From contig NZ_JZUE01000006.1 in assembly GCF_000969605.1 (NCBI RefSeq), positions 62,001-126,000 on the forward strand: 64,000 nt of DNA, in the 5' to 3' direction. This DNA is from Aquincola tertiaricarbonis. Its GTDB lineage: Bacteria; Pseudomonadota; Gammaproteobacteria; Burkholderiales; Burkholderiaceae_C. Every line of letters begins with the position of its first letter. Position 1 is the first letter of the stretch. The notes below the pieces were generated by a model. That model ran no database searches. It saw only the letters and a list, made by a program, of their open reading frames with translations, and was not told where the DNA came from. A program made the translations under genes and the position numbers. Below, piece after piece: positions 8,566-15,827 of the stretch.

Positions 8566-9390
8566 ATGCACGACGAATTCGAAGCCGCCTTCGACACCTT
8601 GCTGGCCGGTGTGTGCACGCCCGACGCGGTGCGCCGCATCGACGCGGGCGGGCCCACCGACGCGCTGTGGCAGGCGCTGCACGACTCCGGCTTTGCCGAT
8701 GCGCTGGTGCCCGAGGCCCAGGGCGGCGCCGGCCTGGCCCTGCGCGACGTGGGCCCGCTGGTGCAGGCCTGCGGCCGCCATGCGCTGCCGCTGCCCTTTG
8801 CCGAGACGATGCTGGTGCGGGCGCTGTTCGCCCAGGCCGGCCGCAGCGCGCCCGACGGCCCGCTGAGCCTCGACGCTGCGGCGGACCTGCTGGCCGCCGA
8901 CGAACGCCGGCTGCTGCAGGCGGCGATCCACAGCGCGCTGATCGCCGGTGCCGGCGCCCAGGTGCTGGCCATGGCCATCGCCCATGCGCAGCAGCGGGTG
9001 CAGTTCGGCAAGCCGATCGGCACCTTCCAGGCGGTGCAGCACCAGCTGGCCGTGATGGCCGAGCAGGCCTGCAGCGCCCGCATGGCCGCGCAGATGGCGT
9101 TTGCCGCCGAAGGCATCCGGCCCGACCGGACGCTGGCGGCGATGGCGATGAGCGTGGCCGGCGAAGCCGCCGCGGTGCTGGCCGCCAGTGCCCATGCGGT
9201 GCACGGCGCCATCGGCGTCACCGCCGAGTTCGACCTGCAGCTCTACACCCGACGGCTGCTGGCCTGGCGTACCGCGGCCGGCTCGCCCGGCCACTGGGCC
9301 CAGCAGGTGGCCCGCCACTGGCAGGCCGCCGGCGGCCCGCCCGCGGTCGACTTCGTGCTGGCCATCACCGCGCGCGCCGCGGTCCTCTGA
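8566..9390 (+). CDS. Shortened acyl-CoA dehydrogenase homologue lacking the middle beta domain
   Basis: At 274 residues this is about 110 shorter than the family norm. The N-terminal helical part (to about residue 90, PFAETMLVRALFAQ) is followed almost at once by the start of the C-terminal helical bundle (DERRLLQAAIHSALIAGAGAQVLAM, then QQRVQFGKPIGTFQ). The central beta-barrel that normally shapes the FAD and acyl sites is essentially missing. The frame is intact with good codon use, so this looks like a maintained form rather than decay. It probably associates with the 384-residue protein encoded just upstream. ATG at 8566 has AAGGAC nine bases upstream. Confidence 0.8.
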   Translation: MHDEFEAAFDTLLAGVCTPDAVRRIDAGGPTDALWQALHDSGFADALVPEAQGGAGLALRDVGPLVQACGRHALPLPFAETMLVRALFAQAGRSAPDGPLSLDAAADLLAADERRLLQAAIHSALIAGAGAQVLAMAIAHAQQRVQFGKPIGTFQAVQHQLAVMAEQACSARMAAQMAFAAEGIRPDRTLAAMAMSVAGEAAAVLAASAHAVHGAIGVTAEFDLQLYTRRLLAWRTAAGSPGHWAQQVARHWQAAGGPPAVDFVLAITARAAVL

Positions 9391-9396
9391 ATCACC

Positions 9397-9406
9397 TGTC
9401 TAGACA
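9397..9406 (+). promoter_or_regulatory. Perfect palindrome TGTCTAGACA, candidate TetR operator
   Basis: A 10-base perfect palindrome in the 22-base gap between the short acyl-CoA dehydrogenase and the crotonase gene, with two further pairing positions outside one mismatch (9394-9409). The core GTCTAGACAA also occurs at 58545-58554 in front of the acuR-type repressor. It may be an internal operator for the local TetR protein or a remnant of one. Function is inferred from symmetry and position only. Confidence 0.35.
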
Positions 9407-9412
9407 AGTCAC

Positions 9413-10198
9413 ATGACCCTACCCTTCCTGCACACCGAACGAGCCGGCGGCATCCTCACCGTCACGATGAACCAGCCCGAGACGCGCAATGCGCTCACCG
9501 GCAACAGCGCGGTGGCCGAGTTCGTCGCGCTGGCCGAGCAGGTGGCGCGCGACGCCGGCATCCAGGTGGTGGTGCTCACCGGCGCCGGGCCGGTGTTTTC
9601 CTCCGGCGGCAACGTGAAGGACATGCAGCGCTTCTTCGACGACGCCATCACGCCCGCGATGATCCGCGACGAGTACCGCTTCGGCATCCAGCGGCTGACC
9701 AAGGCGCTCTACAACCTGGAGGTGCCGACCATCGCCGCCGTCAACGGCCCGGCGGTGGGCGCCGGCTGCGACCTGGCCTGCATGTGCGACATCCGCATCG
9801 CCAGCGACACCGCCAGCTTTGCCGAGAGCTTCATCAAGGTGGGCATCGTGCCCGGCGACGGCGGGGCCTGGTTGCTGCCGCGGGTGGTGGGCCTGTCGAA
9901 GGCGCTGGAGATGAGCTTCACCGGCGACGCCATCGGCGCGGCCGAGGCGCTGCAATGCGGCCTGGTCTCGCGGGTGGTGGCGCCCGATGCGCTGCGGGCC
10001 GAGGCGATGAGGCTGGCCGAGCGCATCGCCGCCAACCCCGGGCCCACGCTGCGCCTGACCAAGCGGCTGCTGCGCGAGGGCCAGCAGCACAACCTGGACA
10101 CGGTGCTGGAGCTGTCGGCCGGCGCGCAGGCGCTGGCCCACAAGACGGCAGAGCACAAGGCGGCGGTCATGGGATTCGTCAACCGCTCGCGCAAGTAG
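9413..10198 (+). CDS. Enoyl-CoA hydratase/isomerase (crotonase family)
   Basis: A 261-residue crotonase-fold protein, the usual length. The oxyanion-hole segments are present (SSGGNVKDMQRFF and AVNGPAVGAGCDLACMCDIRIA). The two catalytic glutamates of classical enoyl-CoA hydratase are not in their standard places: the first position is Asp (GCDL) and the second is replaced in FAESFIKVGIVPGDGG, where an Asp follows the PG. It may therefore be an isomerase, hydrolase or hydratase with a different mechanism. It closes the catabolic run and would act on the enoyl-CoA made by the dehydrogenases. Confidence 0.87.
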   Translation: MTLPFLHTERAGGILTVTMNQPETRNALTGNSAVAEFVALAEQVARDAGIQVVVLTGAGPVFSSGGNVKDMQRFFDDAITPAMIRDEYRFGIQRLTKALYNLEVPTIAAVNGPAVGAGCDLACMCDIRIASDTASFAESFIKVGIVPGDGGAWLLPRVVGLSKALEMSFTGDAIGAAEALQCGLVSRVVAPDALRAEAMRLAERIAANPGPTLRLTKRLLREGQQHNLDTVLELSAGAQALAHKTAEHKAAVMGFVNRSRK

Positions 10199-10635
10199 GT
10201 GGAGGACGAGTTCAACCTGGAAGGCCAGGCCAAGACCTATGACGCAACGGTGACCAGCACCGTGCCGCCGATGCCGACGTGGTCGCCACCGGCCAGATTC
10301 AATGGCACCGGGGTCGTGGAATGGCTGGACGTCACCGACGGCTTCGACGGCGAGCATTTCCGACGCCTGGCGATGGCGGACGTGCCGGTGGCCCGCGCCG
10401 ATGGCCTGCAGTGCGGCAACATCGGTGCGTGGGTGCCCTTCACGGGTGGCCCAGGCGGGCACCGAGACAGGGCCGGCCGCGCCGTACAGCGTCAATTTCG
10501 CATCGGCGGCGCTGCAGCGCTTCGATGCGCTGGCCCTGGCGGCCCGCCACCGACGGCCGCCTCACCGCCACGGCGGCGGACGTGCTGCTCAGCCAGTCGG
10601 CCGCCATCGCCCGAGGGCTGCGCACCCTGCCGTGA
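10199..10635 (+). pseudogene. Frameshifted gene remnant, family not recognised
   Basis: Coding-like sequence appears in three successive frames: one ends near VARADGLQCGNIGAWVPF (to about 10445), the next reads TGPAAPYSVNFASAALQRFDALALA (about 10455-10540), the third TDGRLTATAADVLLSQSAAIARGL and stops at 10635. Joined, they would give a protein of about 145 residues. No good start is visible apart from a GTG at 10199 right after the crotonase stop. I do not recognise the family. It may be a decayed gene or carry sequencing errors. Confidence 0.4.
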
Positions 10636-10667
10636 GCCTGGCGGAGGTGGCCTGCCCACTTGGCGTG

Positions 10668-10700
10668 CCTGCCACGCCGGCAATTTAGGGGGGTGGCAGG
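10668..10700 (+). other. Hairpin with 8-bp perfect stem
   Basis: CCTGCCAC at 10668-10675 pairs exactly with GTGGCAGG at 10693-10700 around a 17-base AT-richer loop. It lies between the gene remnant and the next gene. There is no T-run after it, so it is at best a weak or factor-dependent terminator. It could equally be chance in GC-rich DNA. Confidence 0.3.
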
Positions 10701-10748
10701 GCATGGCCGTTGCTGCGTGCGGCGGCTACCAACCGAGGATGCCCGCCC

Positions 10749-11129
10749 ATGCCCACCATCGAAGAAATCACAGCCTGGCTGGCCCGCGCCTCGCGTTTCC
10801 GGGTGGGCTGCGACGGCATGGCCCAGGTGACTTCCACGCTGCTGCAGCGCGAAGGCCTGGCCCACAGCACCTGCCGCGGCGAGCTGGCCGTGCAGGGCGT
10901 GGGCACGCTGTCCAACCACTGGTGGGTGGAGCTGGGCTGGCAGTACCCCGGCTACGTGATCGATTTCCGCGCGCGTGAGGCGATGGGCGGCGCGCCCGAG
11001 GTGCCGGCCGGCGTGTTCGTGCCCGGCCCGCACCAGGTGTACACGCGCCGCCAGGTGCTCAGCCTGGCCAACCATGGCGCCTACGAGGTGCTGGCCGGCG
11101 AGCCGCTGTCGGCCTATCCGCCGCTGTAG
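10749..11129 (+). CDS. Conserved hypothetical protein, possible transglutaminase-like fold
   Basis: A 126-residue soluble protein starting MPTIEEITAWLARASRF. It contains a Cys (STCRGEL, about residue 41), a His (LSNHWWVEL, about 56) and an Asp (YVIDFRAR, about 72) in the order and context seen in small transglutaminase/peptidase-like proteins (C...HxWVEL...D). This triad is my reading of the sequence, not a confirmed assignment. There is no signal peptide or membrane segment. The next in-frame ATG upstream (10710) would add an arginine-rich stretch and is less likely. Confidence 0.6.
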   Translation: MPTIEEITAWLARASRFRVGCDGMAQVTSTLLQREGLAHSTCRGELAVQGVGTLSNHWWVELGWQYPGYVIDFRAREAMGGAPEVPAGVFVPGPHQVYTRRQVLSLANHGAYEVLAGEPLSAYPPL

Positions 11130-11213
11130 TCGGCCGGCCGCCGGCAAGGCGCGCCGGGGCTGGCTACAGTGCAGCCCGTCCTCCGTTGCCGCCGCGCCCT
11201 CCGGCGCCCTGAC

Positions 11214-12020
11214 ATGAGCCGCCTGCACGACGAGTTCCGCCGCCTCTTCCAGCCCGCCGCGCCGGTCGCGGAAGCCCGCCCGCCGGGCAGCCCCCTCGAC
11301 ACCTCCGCCTTGGCCGACGACCAGGGCCGGGTGCGCGCGCTGGTGCTGGAGCTGGCACGGCCGGCCGACTGGCCGGCGCTGGCCGCGGTGTGGCAGGGCG
11401 TGCAGGCCGAGCTGGGCCTGCCGGCGCCGGCCGTGGCCGTCAACGGCAGCGAAGGCCTGCAGCTGTGGTTCTCGCTGGTGCAGCCGGTGCCGGTGGAGCA
11501 GGCCCAGGCCTTCCTGCAGGGCCTGCGCCGGCGCTGGCTGTCCGAAGTGGCGGCGCCGCGCCTGGCCCTGTTGCCGCGCGCGTCCGACGCCGCGGCCGGG
11601 GCAGCGCCGCACTGGGGCAACGCGGCCGCGGTGCTGTCCCAGCAGGCGCAGTCGCCGGGCTGCTGGCCTGCCTTCATCGCGCCCGACCTGGCCGCGGTGT
11701 TCGCAGACACCCCCTGGCTGGACCTGCAGCCCAGCGCGGAAGGCCAGGCCGACCTGCTGGCCGGCCTGCGCAGCCTGCCGCCGCAGGCCTGGCAGGCCGC
11801 GCTGCAGGCGCTGGCACCGCCCGCCGAGTCGCCCGCGCCGGCCAACCGCGACCTGCCCGCCTCCGCCTCCGCCCCCGCGCTGGCGCCCGCCGCCTGCGGA
11901 GACGGCGCCCCGGCGGCGGCCGAGCGGTTCCTGCGCTCGGTGATGGACGATGGCGCCGCACCGCTGGCCCTGCGCATCGAGGCGGCCAAGGCCTTGCTCG
12001 GCGCCGGCCGGGCGGCCTGA
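11214..12020 (+). CDS. Hypothetical protein
   Basis: A 268-residue protein, MSRLHDEFRRLFQ at the N-terminus, Ala/Pro-rich at the C-terminus. A compact region at about 40-120 (RALVLELARPADWPALAAVWQGVQ, VNGSEGLQLWFSLVQPV, AFLQGLRRRWL) has alternating strand/helix character; the GLQLWFSL segment recalls small primase-like folds, but I would not assign a function on that. It ends 48 bases before the histidine kinase gene on the same strand and may be co-transcribed with it. The start is the ATG closest to the conserved part. Confidence 0.6.
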   Translation: MSRLHDEFRRLFQPAAPVAEARPPGSPLDTSALADDQGRVRALVLELARPADWPALAAVWQGVQAELGLPAPAVAVNGSEGLQLWFSLVQPVPVEQAQAFLQGLRRRWLSEVAAPRLALLPRASDAAAGAAPHWGNAAAVLSQQAQSPGCWPAFIAPDLAAVFADTPWLDLQPSAEGQADLLAGLRSLPPQAWQAALQALAPPAESPAPANRDLPASASAPALAPAACGDGAPAAAERFLRSVMDDGAAPLALRIEAAKALLGAGRAA

Positions 12021-12067
12021 GCCTCGCGGCGACACTGCGCGCTTCGCCACGGCCCGCCGTCGTCCAC

Positions 12068-14290
12068 GTGAGCATCCGCACCCGCCTTCTCCTCCTCGTC
12101 TTTGCCGCCTGGCTGCCGGCCGCCGCCGGCTTCGGCCTGCTGGCGCGCAGCACCTACCTGCGCGAGGCCGATGCCGCCCAGCAGCGCATCCAGCAGCAGG
12201 CCGACCGGCTGAATGCGCAGGTGGAACGCGAGCTGGACCTGCGGGTGGTGATGGCGCGCACGCTGAGCGCTTCGGCTGCGCTGCGGGCCGATGCGCTGCG
12301 CGCCTTACATGCCGAGGCGGGCGATGCCACCCGCGGCACCGACAGCTGGGTGCTGCTCAATTCCAGCGACCGCCAGCTGCTCAACACCCGCTTCCCGTTC
12401 GACAGCGAGGGCGTGCCCCGGCTGAATCCGGGCCGCGCGCTGCTGCCGGGCCCGCCGCAGGTGCGCTTCGCACGCCGCGGGCCGCTGAGCACCGAGCCGG
12501 TGGTGGGCGTGTTCGCGGCCGAGATGTCGCCGCAGCCGCGCTACGAGATCGGCGTGGGCTTCCGGGCGGCGGTGCTGCAGTCGCTGCTGGAAGGCAGCCA
12601 GACCCCTGCCGGCGCGGTGGCCGCGGTCATCGACCAGTTCCATACCGTGGCCGCCCGCAACCGCGATCCGGCGCGCTGGGTGGGCATGCCCGTCAACGCC
12701 AGCCTGCTGCAGCGGCTGCAGGCGCGCCAGTCGGGCTTCGCGGAATCGGTGACGCTGGACGGCGTGGCCTCGCTCACCTACCTGAGCCCGCCCAACCGGC
12801 ATGGCTGGACCATCGCCGTGGGGCTACCGCTGGCCATGCTGGCGCAGACCGCCAACCGGCTGACGGTGCAGGGCGCCGCCGCGTCGGCCGCGCTGCTGCT
12901 GGTGGGCCTGGCGGTGGCGCTGCTGGCCAGCCGGCGCATCAGCCGGCCGATGGAGCAGCTGCGCGACGCCGCCAGGCAGCTGGAAGACGACGCGGTTCCG
13001 CCGCCGCTGTCCACCGGCGTGCGCGAGGCCGATGCGGTGGCCAGCGCGCTGCACCGGGCCGGCGTGCATTCGCAGCGGGCGCGGCAGGAGCTGCGCAGCC
13101 GCGTGGCCGACGCGGTGCAGCAGGCCCAGCAGGCGCAGCGCAAGCTGCTGGATGCACAGAAGCACGAGGCCATCGGCCGGCTGACCGGCGGCATTGCGCA
13201 CGACTTCAACAACCTGCTGCAGACCATCAGCGCCGGCATCCAGCTCACGCTGCGCAAGCTGCCCGAAGGCCCGCAGCGGCGGGCCCTGGAAGCCGCGCTG
13301 GGCGCCAGCGCCAAGGCCGCCGGGCTGGTGCGGCAGATGCAGGCCTTCGGCCGCGAGACCGCCACCGAGGCGCGGCCGGTGCGGCTGGCCGACTGGCTGC
13401 TGGGCGCGCAGGAGCTGCTGCGCAAGTCGCTGCAGGACCGCATCACGCTGCAGGCGCAGATCCCGCCCGGGCTGCCGGCCCTGCTGGTGGACCCGACGCA
13501 GCTGGAGCTGGCGCTGCTGAACCTGATCTTCAACGCACGCGACGCGATGCCGCAGGGTGGACAGCTGACCCTGGCAGCCCAGCGCGCCGAGCCGGCGCAC
13601 ATCCAGGGCCTGGCGCCCGGCGAGTACCTGAGCCTGACCGTCTCCGACACCGGCGAGGGCATGGACGCGCACACGCTGGCCAAGGCAGTGGAGCCCTACT
13701 TCACGACCAAGCCGGTGGGCCAGGGCAGCGGCCTGGGGCTGGCGCAGGTGCGCGCCTTCGCACGGCAGTCCGGCGGCGACCTGCGGCTGGCCAGCGCGCC
13801 CGGTGCCGGCACCCAGGCCATGCTGGTGCTGCCGGTGGCGCAGGCGGAGGCCCGCAGCGGCATGGCGCCGCCAGCGCCGGCCGCACCCGCCGCGGCGCAG
13901 CCTGCCGGCCAGGCCGAGCGCGGCCTGGCGGTGCTGATGGTGGAGGACGACACGCTGGCCGCCTCGGTGGTGATGCCGGCGCTGGCCGAGGCCGGCCACC
14001 AGGTGCGGCTGTGCGAGAACGCGAACCTGGCCCGCACGGTGCTGGAGGGCCCGGAGCACTTCGACGTGCTGTTCACCGACGTGGTGATGCCGGGCCGCAT
14101 GGACGGCATCGACCTGGTGCGCTGGGCCCGCCAGGCCCGCCCGGGGCTGCCGGCCCTGGTGGCCACCGGCTTCACCGCGCAGGCGCTGGACACCGAGCTG
14201 CGGGTGCTGCGCAAGCCCTACGCCATCGACGCGCTGCTGGCCGCGCTGCAGCAGGCGTCCGTCGGGCCGCAGCCGGCGCCCCGGCCCTGA
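12068..14290 (+). CDS. Membrane hybrid sensor histidine kinase with receiver domain
   Basis: A 740-residue protein starting at GTG 12068. A first membrane helix (about 5-24) and a second (about 269-291) enclose a periplasmic sensor of about 240 residues, Cache-like in size. A HAMP-like linker follows, then the phospho-acceptor His378 in GGIAHDFNNLLQ, an ATPase domain (N box in LLNLIFNARDAM, G boxes DTGEGMD and GQGSGLGL), and a C-terminal receiver with Asp671 in LFTDVVMPG and Lys in RKPYAID. It belongs to the HDFNN class of hybrid kinases. It faces the NarL-type regulator at 14329 and is probably its partner. Confidence 0.9.
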   Translation: MSIRTRLLLLVFAAWLPAAAGFGLLARSTYLREADAAQQRIQQQADRLNAQVERELDLRVVMARTLSASAALRADALRALHAEAGDATRGTDSWVLLNSSDRQLLNTRFPFDSEGVPRLNPGRALLPGPPQVRFARRGPLSTEPVVGVFAAEMSPQPRYEIGVGFRAAVLQSLLEGSQTPAGAVAAVIDQFHTVAARNRDPARWVGMPVNASLLQRLQARQSGFAESVTLDGVASLTYLSPPNRHGWTIAVGLPLAMLAQTANRLTVQGAAASAALLLVGLAVALLASRRISRPMEQLRDAARQLEDDAVPPPLSTGVREADAVASALHRAGVHSQRARQELRSRVADAVQQAQQAQRKLLDAQKHEAIGRLTGGIAHDFNNLLQTISAGIQLTLRKLPEGPQRRALEAALGASAKAAGLVRQMQAFGRETATEARPVRLADWLLGAQELLRKSLQDRITLQAQIPPGLPALLVDPTQLELALLNLIFNARDAMPQGGQLTLAAQRAEPAHIQGLAPGEYLSLTVSDTGEGMDAHTLAKAVEPYFTTKPVGQGSGLGLAQVRAFARQSGGDLRLASAPGAGTQAMLVLPVAQAEARSGMAPPAPAAPAAAQPAGQAERGLAVLMVEDDTLAASVVMPALAEAGHQVRLCENANLARTVLEGPEHFDVLFTDVVMPGRMDGIDLVRWARQARPGLPALVATGFTAQALDTELRVLRKPYAIDALLAALQQASVGPQPAPRP

Positions 14291-14328
14291 GCACCTACCC
14301 GCGCCGGCCCTCGCGAGGCTGCCCGCGC

Positions 14329-14973
14329 TCAGCGCGGCCCCGCCACCAGCCCGTGCAGCAGGCAGTAACGCGCCACCTCCGCATCGCTGCGCCAGCCGGT
14401 CTTCTCCATGATGCGGGTGCGGTAGTTCGAAACTGTCTTGGGCGACAGCCGCATCGCCGCGGCAATTTCGCCGGGTTTCTGCCCTTCGCAGATCAGCAGC
14501 ATCACCCGGAATTCCTGGGCCGTCAGCCGCTCATGCGGCTGGGTGGAAAATGATCGGCCCTGTTCCAAATGCGCCAGCATGCGCTCTGCCAATTCCGGTG
14601 AGACGTATTTCAGCCCGGTGAGTATTCGCTCGATGGCGCGCACCAGTTCCTCGCCGGTGGTGTCCTTGCCCAGGTGGCCGGCGGCGCCGCGCAGCATCAG
14701 CTGCTGGGCGAAAGTCAGATCCTTGTTCAGGCTGAGTATCAGGATGGGCGTGCCATCGGCTGCTGCATGCAGCCGTTCCAATCCTTCGGCGGCCTGTGCG
14801 TCGGGCAGCGACGAATCCATCAGGATGAAGTCGGGCTTTAGCTCGCCCAGCCGCGCCAGCCCTTCGGCCAGGCTGGCAGCCTCCCACACCGTGGCGGCAT
14901 GCCACCGCAGCTCGATGATGCGGCGCAGGCCCGCTCGGACGATGGCCAGGTCTTCGACGATCAGCGCATTCAT
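14329..14973 (-). CDS. NarL/FixJ-family response regulator
   Basis: A 214-residue two-domain regulator. The receiver domain begins MNALIVEDLAIVRAGLRRII and has its phospho-acceptor Asp in FILMDSSLPDA; the C-terminal LuxR-type HTH reads LTAQEFRVMLLICEGQKPGEIA followed by LSPKTVSNYRTRIMEKTG. The start at 14973 is preceded by a GGAGA ribosome site. An upstream in-frame start would add 20 residues without family support. It converges on the hybrid kinase gene, 38 bases away, and diverges from the surface-protein cluster, which is a plausible target. Confidence 0.9.
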   Translation of the reverse strand: MNALIVEDLAIVRAGLRRIIELRWHAATVWEAASLAEGLARLGELKPDFILMDSSLPDAQAAEGLERLHAAADGTPILILSLNKDLTFAQQLMLRGAAGHLGKDTTGEELVRAIERILTGLKYVSPELAERMLAHLEQGRSFSTQPHERLTAQEFRVMLLICEGQKPGEIAAAMRLSPKTVSNYRTRIMEKTGWRSDAEVARYCLLHGLVAGPR

Positions 14974-15312
14974 CGGTCTCCAATTTAGTTTGGGGGTGGT
15001 GGACGACCGGCGATCTAAGTTCCCCGCTGGCAAATATCTACCAGATGCAGTTGTTGGAAACCCCGCCGATGCTGATGCGGCTCATGAGAACTTCGCGGTG
15101 CTGAGCAAGGTTTGGACGGCCGCGTCTGTCCGGTATTTCCAACCCTGTTCGGTGCATCGGGAAAACTTCCCAAGGCTGCGCGGGCCATCTGCTCCGCGGG
15201 TTTGCAGCCGCGCCGTGACGGCCGCATCAGCCGGTTTCGGATAACCCCGGCAGGCCGTTTCCAAAACACTGGCGGCCCATGAAGGTGGGCACCGTGTCCG
15301 CCGCGGGAGACG
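14974..15312 (+). promoter_or_regulatory. Intergenic divergent promoter region (339 bp)
   Basis: No gene is visible here. The stretch separates the response regulator (minus) from the surface-protein cluster (plus) and is less GC-rich than its surroundings. TTTCCAA occurs as an inverted copy at 15054-15060 and as direct copies at 15136-15142 and 15258-15264. An inverted pair GGGAA/TTCCC surrounds three bases near 15160-15172. A GGGAGA ribosome site at 15305-15310 precedes the GTG at 15313. I cannot name a -35/-10 pair with confidence. Confidence 0.45.
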
Positions 15313-15816
15313 GTGTTGTTCGAGCGGTTTGTCTTTGCAGGAATGGCCGGGATGCTGGCGCTGGCGGCCCACGCGGCACCGCCCGGTGCCGAGGTGCGGT
15401 TGACCGGGTGGCAGGTGGTGGCGGAGCCGGCCCGGGGCGCCGACGCCGGTGCCGAACGGCTGGAGCCGCTGCAGCGGGTGCAGCCGGGCGACCGGGTGGA
15501 ATACCACGCCACCTATGTGAACGGCGCCGCCGCCGTGGCGCGCGGCGTGCAGCTCACCATCCCGGTGCCGGCCCAGGGACTGGCCTGGCTGCCGCCAGCT
15601 CCGGGCAGCAGCGCCGAGCCGGCGCCCACGCTGGCGAGCCTGGACGGCGAGCGCTTCGAGCCGCTGCCGCTGCTGCGCCCGCACACCCTGCCCGACGGCC
15701 GACGCGTGCTGCGCCCCGTGCCGGTGGCTGACTACCGCTACCTGCGCTGGCAGCTGGGCGACGTGCCCGCCGGCGCCACCCGCACGGTGCGGGCCCGCAT
15801 GCAGATGGCCCGCTGA
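15313..15816 (+). CDS. Small secreted DUF11-like protein
   Basis: A 167-residue exported protein starting at GTG 15313, directly behind GGGAGA. The N-terminus (MLFERFVFAGMAGMLALAAHAAPP) is a signal peptide cleaved after about residue 21. The mature part is a single beta-sandwich-like domain resembling one DUF11 repeat (LQRVQPGDRVEYHATYVNGAAAVARGVQL, ending LGDVPAGATRTVRARMQ). It is the first gene of a run of four secreted proteins with the same theme, 11 bases before the next one. The role is unknown; it may be an accessory subunit of the surface proteins. Confidence 0.75.
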   Translation: MLFERFVFAGMAGMLALAAHAAPPGAEVRLTGWQVVAEPARGADAGAERLEPLQRVQPGDRVEYHATYVNGAAAVARGVQLTIPVPAQGLAWLPPAPGSSAEPAPTLASLDGERFEPLPLLRPHTLPDGRRVLRPVPVADYRYLRWQLGDVPAGATRTVRARMQMAR

Positions 15817-15827
15817 AGGAACCCGAG

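Noticed and set aside
14291-14328. Terminator between the convergent kinase and regulator genes
   Set aside because: A CCTCGCGAGG palindrome is present but without a T-run on either strand.
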